Source: DASQUK01 sp046723645
Lineage (GTDB): Bacteria; Actinomycetota; Acidimicrobiia; Acidimicrobiales; VFJN01
Length of the DNA: 31,558 nucleotides
Reading direction: 5' to 3'
Assembly: GCA_046723645.1 (NCBI GenBank)
Contig: JBKOUY010000085.1
Span: 1 to 31,558, forward strand
Within the stretch, counting starts at the first letter, position 1. The number at the start of each line of letters is the position of its first letter. Shown piece by piece: positions 26,624-31,558 of the stretch. The translations under genes and the position numbers were made by a program. The notes below the pieces were generated by a model. That model saw nothing but the letters and a program-made list of their open reading frames with translations, had not been told where the DNA came from and made no database searches.

Positions 26624-28078
26624 TCAACCCGGCGGCTGGTAGTCCGCAGGCAGCACGATCGACTTGGTCTCCAGGTACGCCGTCAGGCCTTCGGGGCCCA
26701 GCTCACGGCCGACCCCCGACGCCTTGAACCCGCCGAAGGGGTTGCGCAGGTCGAGGGTGCCGAACTGGTTGATCCCGTAGGTGCCAGTGCGCACCCGGCG
26801 GGCCACGTCGATGCCGCGCTCGACGTCCTGGGTCCACACCGAACCGGACAGCCCGTAGTCGCTGTCGTTGGCGATGCGTACGGCGTCGGCCTCGTCGTCG
26901 TAGCGCAGGACCGCGAGAACCGGCCCGAAGATCTCCTCCTGGGCGATCGTCATCTGGTTGTCGACGTCCACGAACAGCGTCGGCTCGACGAACCAGCCGC
27001 GATCGAGGCCCGCCGGCCTCCCGCCGCCCACGGCGAGCTTGGCACCGTCGCTGCGGCCCTTGTCGATGTACCCCAGCACTCTGTCGCGCTGGCGCTCGGC
27101 CACCAGCGGGCCCACCGCGACGGAGGGGTCGTTGGGATCGCCCACCGTCGTGGCCTTGACCGCGTCGGCCACGGCGTCGACAACCTCGTCGTAGCGGGCA
27201 CGCGGCGCGAGGATTCGGGTCTGGGCCACACAGGCCTCGCCGTTGTTCATCAGGGCGTTGCCCATCAGCAGCGGCATGGTGCTGGCCAGGTCGGCATCCT
27301 CGAGCACGATGGCGGCCGACTTGCCTCCCAGTTCGAGCGTGCAGCGCTTGAGCATTTCCCCGCACACGGCGCCCACCTTGCGGCCCGCGGCCGTCGAGCC
27401 CGTGAATCCGACCTTGTCGACGCCCGGGTGTCGGACGATGTACTCGCCGATCTCGCGCCCGGAGGGGAGGATCGACACCATGCCCTTGGGCAGCTCGATC
27501 TCGTCGAGCACCTCGCCCAGCAGGTAGGCGTCGAGCGGCGTCTCGGGCGATGGCTTGAGGATCATGGGCGACCCTGCGACGAGGGCGGCGCCGAGCTTGA
27601 GGGCGACGATGAACAGCGGCACGTTCCAGGGGATGATCCCCGCGGACACGCCCACGGGCTCCTTGCGCACGAGCACCGGCCCCAGTGCGCCCGGGCGCAT
27701 CTCCTCGAACGGAAACGTCCGCGCCAGCTCGACCCAGCCGTCGAAGACCATCGTCGACGAGAGCACCTGCCCCATCAGCGCCCAGCTCGACGGCGAGCCC
27801 ATCTCCCTGGTGATGGTCTCTGCGAACTCGGGGGCGCGGGCCTGGATCGCCTGCGACAGCCTGGTGAGGTACTCGGCCCGTTCGGCCGGCGACAGCTGCG
27901 GGAAGGGGCCGGCCAGCGCGGCCTTGGCAGCCTCCACGGCCCGGTCGACGTCGCCCTCGGACGCCTCGGGCACCCGGGCGATCACCTCTTCGGTGGTCGG
28001 GCTGATCACGTCGATGGTGGCGGTCGACGCCGGTGCCATCCACTCGCCGCCGATGTACAGCGTGTCCTTGGTCTCCAT
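26624..28078 (-). CDS. Aldehyde dehydrogenase (NAD(P)+-dependent)
   Basis: A protein of 484 residues, full family length, oxidising an aldehyde to its acid or acyl product. IPWNVPLF holds the catalytic Asn, LKPSPETP the cofactor lysine, FTGSTAAGR the nucleotide loop, LELGGKSA the general base Glu249, and NNGEACVAQT the nucleophile Cys283; EEIFGPVLAV and NPFGGFKASGVGRE complete the signature. ATG 28078 is chosen because AGAGGAG lies 4 bases upstream; the longer in-frame extension to 28252 has no family match. Substrate unknown; enzymes of this look often serve in alcohol, aromatic or terpenoid oxidation. Confidence 0.93.
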   Translation of the reverse strand: METKDTLYIGGEWMAPASTATIDVISPTTEEVIARVPEASEGDVDRAVEAAKAALAGPFPQLSPAERAEYLTRLSQAIQARAPEFAETITREMGSPSSWALMGQVLSSTMVFDGWVELARTFPFEEMRPGALGPVLVRKEPVGVSAGIIPWNVPLFIVALKLGAALVAGSPMILKPSPETPLDAYLLGEVLDEIELPKGMVSILPSGREIGEYIVRHPGVDKVGFTGSTAAGRKVGAVCGEMLKRCTLELGGKSAAIVLEDADLASTMPLLMGNALMNNGEACVAQTRILAPRARYDEVVDAVADAVKATTVGDPNDPSVAVGPLVAERQRDRVLGYIDKGRSDGAKLAVGGGRPAGLDRGWFVEPTLFVDVDNQMTIAQEEIFGPVLAVLRYDDEADAVRIANDSDYGLSGSVWTQDVERGIDVARRVRTGTYGINQFGTLDLRNPFGGFKASGVGRELGPEGLTAYLETKSIVLPADYQPPG

Positions 28079-28266
28079 GAGACTCCTCTTCCTCGCAGCC
28101 GGCGACCCGGCGACCTGAAACCGCGTCAGCCATCGTGCCATGCCGGCGGCGCCGACCGGATGGCGGGATGTGGCCGGCGAACCAGGCCCCCCGACCTGCT
28201 CGAAACGCCGCCACGGCGCCGGCGCGGATGTGCGACGCTTCGACGAGGACATCGACCGGAGCGCAA
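28079..28266. other. Divergent spacer between aldehyde dehydrogenase and ankyrin genes
   Basis: It holds the dehydrogenase ribosome site (28083-28092 region, minus strand) and GGAG at about 28257 before the ankyrin ATG. I see no TAnnnT element in a convincing position for either gene and no further gene. Confidence 0.35.
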
Positions 28267-29037
28267 ATGACGACGATCGCCGATCACGAGCCGCTCGCCG
28301 TCGCCGTGACGGACGCGATCCACGCGGGCGACGTCGAGGCTCTGGCGCGGCTGCTCGACGAGCACCCGGGCCTCGCGACCACGAGGATCACCCGCAGTGG
28401 CTGCGACGACGAACGGGGCCCCGATGCCGGCCGCACGTTGCTCCACGTCGCCACCGACTGGCCCGGGAACTTCCCGAACGGGCCCCGGACGGTGGACGTG
28501 CTCGTCGCTGCGGGCGCCGAGGTCAACGCCCCGTACCGCGGGCCCGACAGCGCCGAGACCCCGCTCCACTGGGCTGCCAGCAGCAATGACATCGCGGTCC
28601 TCGACGCACTACTGGATTCGGGCGCGGACATCGAGGCGCCCGGGGCGGTCATCGGTGGCGGACCCCCGCTGGCCGACGCCACGGCGTTCGGGCAGTGGAA
28701 AGCGGCGCGGCGGTTGGTCGAGCGCGGCGCCGCCACGACGCTCTGGCACGCCGCCGCCCTGGGGCTCATTGATCGGATCCGGGCCCACGTCGCCGGTGAG
28801 CCGGGCCCGACCAACGACGAGGTCACGCAGGCGTTCTGGGCCGCCTGCCACGGCGCCCAGCGCGGGGCCGCCGAGTACCTGCTCGGTCGCGGTGCCGACC
28901 TCAACTGGGTCGCGACGTGGGACGGGCTCACGCCCCTCGATGCTGCCCGCCGCAGCGAGCAGGACGGGCTGGACCCGACAGAGCTGGTCGCCTGGCTGCT
29001 GGCACGGGGGGCCAAGTCGGCCGCGGAGCTGGGCTGA
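28267..29037 (+). CDS. Ankyrin-repeat protein
   Basis: A soluble protein of 256 residues without signal or membrane segment. Repeats are recognisable from TLLHVATDWPGN and VDVLVAAGAEVNAPY, TPLHWAASSNDIAVLDALLDSGADIEAP, then degenerate repeats around LADATAFGQWKAARRLVERGA, ending in TPLDAARRSEQDG and VAWLLARGA. Ankyrin repeats bind partner proteins; no enzymatic motif is present and the partner is unknown. ATG 28267 has GGAG 6 bases upstream. It converges on the acetoacetyl-CoA synthetase gene with a 20-base gap. Confidence 0.87.
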   Translation: MTTIADHEPLAVAVTDAIHAGDVEALARLLDEHPGLATTRITRSGCDDERGPDAGRTLLHVATDWPGNFPNGPRTVDVLVAAGAEVNAPYRGPDSAETPLHWAASSNDIAVLDALLDSGADIEAPGAVIGGGPPLADATAFGQWKAARRLVERGAATTLWHAAALGLIDRIRAHVAGEPGPTNDEVTQAFWAACHGAQRGAAEYLLGRGADLNWVATWDGLTPLDAARRSEQDGLDPTELVAWLLARGAKSAAELG

Positions 29038-29057
29038 GAACAGTCCGGCGGCTGTCG

Positions 29058-31070
29058 CTACCGCTCGACGAACGCCTGGTAGGCGTCGAGCACGTCGGGG
29101 TTGGCGAGGCTTCCCCGGCTTGCGGCCCGCTCGGGATCCGCGCCTTGCAGGATGCGCTTCACGGGCACCTCGAGCTTCTTGCCCGAGAGCGTGCGGGGCA
29201 CACCCGGTACGGCGTGGATCTCGTCGGGCACGTGCCGCGGCGACAGCTCGGCGCGCAGCGCCTTGGCGATGCGGTCGCGGAGCTCGTCGTCGAGCGCGGC
29301 GCCGGCAGCGGGGGTGACGAACAGCACCAGCCGGCCCGGTCCGCCGTCGTCGTCCTCGAGGTGGACCACCAGGCTGTCGGCCACCTCGGGCAGGCCCTCG
29401 ACCACCGCGTACAGCTCGGCGGTCCCCATGCGCACGCCGCCGCGGTTGAGGGTCGCATCGGATCGCCCCGTGATGACGCAGGCACCGTCGTCGTACACGG
29501 TGATCCAGTCGCCGTGCGTCCACACGCCGGGATGGGCCTCGAAGTAGGCGGCCCGGTACCGCGAGCCGTCGTCGTCGCCCCAGAACGCCACCGGCATCGA
29601 CGGCATGGGTTGCGTGATCACCAGCTCGCCCTGCTCCCCGACCACCGGGCGCCCACCGACGTAGGCCTCGACCCGGGCGCCCAGGTAGCGGCAGGAGATC
29701 TCGCCTGCGCGCACGGGAACCAGCGGGCAGCCACCGACGAACGCCGTGCACATGTCGGTGCCGCCGCTCACCGACGACAGCAGCAGGTCGGCCATACCCG
29801 CTCCCGCGGCCCGAGCGGCCGTGGAAGCGCGAGACATGTCTCGGGCCGGTGCGACGGCCTCGTAGACCCACTCGAACCCCTCGGCGGGCAGGGGCGCGCC
29901 GGTCGACCCGATCGACCGCAGGGCGGCGAGGTCGGCGATCTCCGCCGGGACGACGCCGGCCTTGCGGCAGGCCAGCAGGAACGGCGCCGACGTGCCGAAG
30001 AACGTGACCTCGTCGTCGCCGGCCATGCGCCACAGGGCGCCCAGGTCGGGGTGGCCGGGGTCGCCGTCGAACAGCACCAGCGTGGCCCCCACCAGCAGTC
30101 CGGAGACGAGGTAGTTCCACATCATCCAGCCCGTGGTCGAGAACCAGAAGAAGCGGTCGCCGGGGCCGAGGTCGTTGTGGAGCGCCAGGACCTTGTGGTG
30201 CTCGACCAGGATGCCGCCGTGGCCGTGCACGATCGGCTTCGGCAGCCCGGTCGTGCCGGACGAGAACAGGACGTAGAGGGGGTGTCCGAACGGTACCGGA
30301 TCGAACGCCAGTTCCCCTGGTTCGGCCAGCAGCTCCGACCACGTCAGCGAGCCCGGGAGCCGCGAGGCGGGATCCAGGTACCCGACGGTGACCACGTGGC
30401 GCAGCGACGGCAACTGCGCCCGCACGTCGGCCACCTCGGCGGCTCGGTCGACGCGCTTGGCGCCGTAGCGATAGCCGTCGACCGCCAGGAGCACGGCCGG
30501 CTCGATCTGGCGGAGTCGGTCGACCACGCTGCGGGTGCCGAACTCGGGGGCGCACGACGACCAGATCGCCCCCAGGCTGGCCGTGGCCAGCAGGGCGACC
30601 ACCGCCTCGGGGATGTTGGGCAGGTACGCCGCGACCCGGTCGCCCCGGCGGACACCCAGGCGCTCCAGCCCCGCACGGCACCGGGACACGTGGTCGCGCA
30701 GCTCGGCGATGCTCAGCTCGACCGGGTCGCGTGACTGCGAGCGGGCCACGATGGCCGGTCCCGCCGGCTCGCTGCGCAGCGCGTGCGCCGCGTAGTTGAC
30801 CATCGCCCCGGGGAACCACTCCGCCCCCGGCATGTCTGCCCGGGCGAGGGCTCGATCGACTGGGGTGGCCGACTGCAGCTGGAAGTGCTGCCAGATCGTG
30901 CGCCAGAAGCCGTCCACGTCGTCGACGGACCAGCGCCACAGGCTGTCGTAGTCGGGAAACGACCGGCCCCGATAGCCCTCGAGCCACGCCAGGTAGCGGC
31001 CGATCCGGGTGTGCTGGCGCACGTCGCCGGGCGGCTCCCACAGCACCCTGCCCCTGGATCGCACGGCCAC
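29058..31070 (-). CDS. Acetoacetyl-CoA synthetase
   Basis: About 670 residues of the ANL adenylate-forming family. The P-loop is LFSSGTTGLPKPIVHGHGG (SSGTTG at 270-275), followed by STTGWMMWNYLVSGLL, SVSGGTDMCTAFVGG and GDWITVYDDGACVITGRSDA; the catalytic lysine is Lys631 in TLSGKKLEVPVK. GGTDMCTAFVGGCPLVPVRAGEI and the N-terminal RYLAWLEGYRG pattern identify the acetoacetate-specific branch rather than acetyl-CoA synthetase. Start GTG 31070 is set by TACCTT-N7 upstream; ATG 31103 would contain the promoter. Between EAVAP and ADLLLSSVSGG there is an extra segment of about 18 Ala/Arg-rich residues not usual in the family. It probably activates acetoacetate from ketone body or polymer breakdown. 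Confidence 0.92.
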   Translation of the reverse strand: MAVRSRGRVLWEPPGDVRQHTRIGRYLAWLEGYRGRSFPDYDSLWRWSVDDVDGFWRTIWQHFQLQSATPVDRALARADMPGAEWFPGAMVNYAAHALRSEPAGPAIVARSQSRDPVELSIAELRDHVSRCRAGLERLGVRRGDRVAAYLPNIPEAVVALLATASLGAIWSSCAPEFGTRSVVDRLRQIEPAVLLAVDGYRYGAKRVDRAAEVADVRAQLPSLRHVVTVGYLDPASRLPGSLTWSELLAEPGELAFDPVPFGHPLYVLFSSGTTGLPKPIVHGHGGILVEHHKVLALHNDLGPGDRFFWFSTTGWMMWNYLVSGLLVGATLVLFDGDPGHPDLGALWRMAGDDEVTFFGTSAPFLLACRKAGVVPAEIADLAALRSIGSTGAPLPAEGFEWVYEAVAPARDMSRASTAARAAGAGMADLLLSSVSGGTDMCTAFVGGCPLVPVRAGEISCRYLGARVEAYVGGRPVVGEQGELVITQPMPSMPVAFWGDDDGSRYRAAYFEAHPGVWTHGDWITVYDDGACVITGRSDATLNRGGVRMGTAELYAVVEGLPEVADSLVVHLEDDDGGPGRLVLFVTPAAGAALDDELRDRIAKALRAELSPRHVPDEIHAVPGVPRTLSGKKLEVPVKRILQGADPERAASRGSLANPDVLDAYQAFVER

Positions 31071-31077
31071 GGACGCC

Positions 31078-31083
31078 AAGGTA
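31078..31083 (-). promoter_or_regulatory. Putative -10 (TACCTT) for leaderless acetoacetyl-CoA synthetase
   Basis: On the minus strand TACCTT is followed by 7 bases and GTG 31070, identical in hexamer, spacing and start codon to the plsC promoter. Confidence 0.45.
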
Positions 31084-31122
31084 GCGGGGCGGGCCCCCGC
31101 CATCGGGGAGTGTGGACGGCGC

Positions 31123-31558
31123 TCAGGCGGGCGCCGGGACCACCTCCACGACGCCGTGCATGCCGTACTCGTAGTGCCCGGGCAGGTGGCAAGCGAACTC
31201 GAACCTGCCGGGCTGGTCGAACCGCAGCGTCGTCACCCCCATCCGGTTGGGACCCACCGACACCTCCCCCGGTATCGACGGGTGATGGGCCTCGGTGCCG
31301 TGGGCGTGGCGGGCGTGGACCGCGGGACCGCCGACGATCAGCTCGTGGTTGATGGGGTCGTTGTTGTCGACGACGAACCTCAGCCGCGTCCCCTCGACCA
31401 CCCGGATCTCGGTCGGCGCGAACAACGAGTGCTCGACGTGGAGCTCCACGGTCACGTCTCCGGGACCGAGCGCCGGGGGCCGCGGGCCCTCGCTCCCGCC
31501 CGCCGCGACCGCGAACCCGGCGCCGGCCACGCCGGCGGCGATGGCTGCGCTCGCCACC
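31123..31558 (-). CDS. Exported cupredoxin-domain protein, 5' end cut by the window
   Basis: At least 144 residues; the frame is open to the window edge, so the true start is probably outside. The first visible residues (SAAIAAGVAGAGFAVAAGG) look like the end of a signal or anchor sequence. The rest is one cupredoxin domain: INHELIVG gives the first copper-ligand histidine and FACHLPGHYEYGM the Cys, His and Met of a type 1 copper site. A His-rich loop (HARHAHGTEAHH) lies between. It would act outside the membrane in electron transfer or copper handling. The acetoacetyl-CoA synthetase gene lies downstream on the same strand but has its own promoter. Confidence 0.82.
   Translation of the reverse strand, partial: VASAAIAAGVAGAGFAVAAGGSEGPRPPALGPGDVTVELHVEHSLFAPTEIRVVEGTRLRFVVDNNDPINHELIVGGPAVHARHAHGTEAHHPSIPGEVSVGPNRMGVTTLRFDQPGRFEFACHLPGHYEYGMHGVVEVVPAPA

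Noticed and set aside
26203..26727. Plus-strand open frame across the hairpin cluster
   Set aside because: Low-complexity and opposite to the signal-peptide and membrane-helix protein at 26074-26454, which has far better protein-like features.
28079..28252. 58-residue N-terminal extension of aldehyde dehydrogenase
   Set aside because: A strong ribosome site directly before ATG 28078 and no resemblance to family N-termini.
28917..30734. Plus-strand open frame of 605 codons
   Set aside because: Antisense to acetoacetyl-CoA synthetase, which carries all family signatures.

Overview
The window is 31.6 kb of very GC-rich DNA with dense genes, almost no spacers and many GTG starts. At least four genes begin 7-8 bases after a TAnnnT hexamer with no Shine-Dalgarno sequence, the leaderless style common in Actinobacteria. 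Gene content (HAD-acyltransferase fusion, GNAT-first Pat-like acetyltransferase, UTRA-type GntR, acyl-CoA enzymes) fits a free-living aerobic actinobacterium, perhaps of the Acidimicrobiia; the class is inference. I see no rRNA, tRNA, CRISPR array, prophage or complete insertion sequence.

Layout. 141-4135 (+): a coupled cassette of a small helical protein, a GMC flavin oxidoreductase and two extended SDR enzymes. A 160-bp MITE-like element (2944-3103) separates the two SDR genes; removing it would recreate an overlapping TAGTG stop/start. 4355-8794 (+): glutamate synthase large subunit without gltD nearby. 8923-10893 (+): a membrane-anchored kinase-like protein that looks like a pseudokinase. 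10876-13502: a UTRA-type GntR regulator (-) divergent from a VOC-PAS-GAF-GGDEF diguanylate cyclase (+). 13564-16085: a HAD-PlsC lipid enzyme (-) divergent from a LysR regulator (+); between them are a T-N11-A operator and, on the minus strand, an attenuator-like array (25-codon reading frame, antiterminator, terminator). 16145-18393 (+): citrate synthase and a quinone-type oxidoreductase. 18425-20312: acyl-ACP thioesterase (-), YbaK-type deacylase (+) and a GNAT acetyltransferase (-). 20484-24432: acyl-CoA dehydrogenase (+) converging on a Pat-like acyltransferase (-). 24548-26454: a secreted zinc metallopeptidase (+) carrying a degenerate second copy of its own domain, overlapping tail-to-tail with a small membrane protein (-). 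26624-31070: aldehyde dehydrogenase (-), ankyrin-repeat protein (+) and acetoacetyl-CoA synthetase (-). The right edge cuts a cupredoxin gene (-).

Together the genes lean to central carbon, nitrogen and lipid/acyl-CoA metabolism, with several signalling proteins. The most unusual items are the MITE-like element, the attenuator-like lysR/plsC spacer, the VOC-GGDEF fusion, the duplicated metallopeptidase domain and the recurrent TAnnnT-N7-start arrangement, which revises several start codons. All functional calls are from motif reading by eye; no database search was run.
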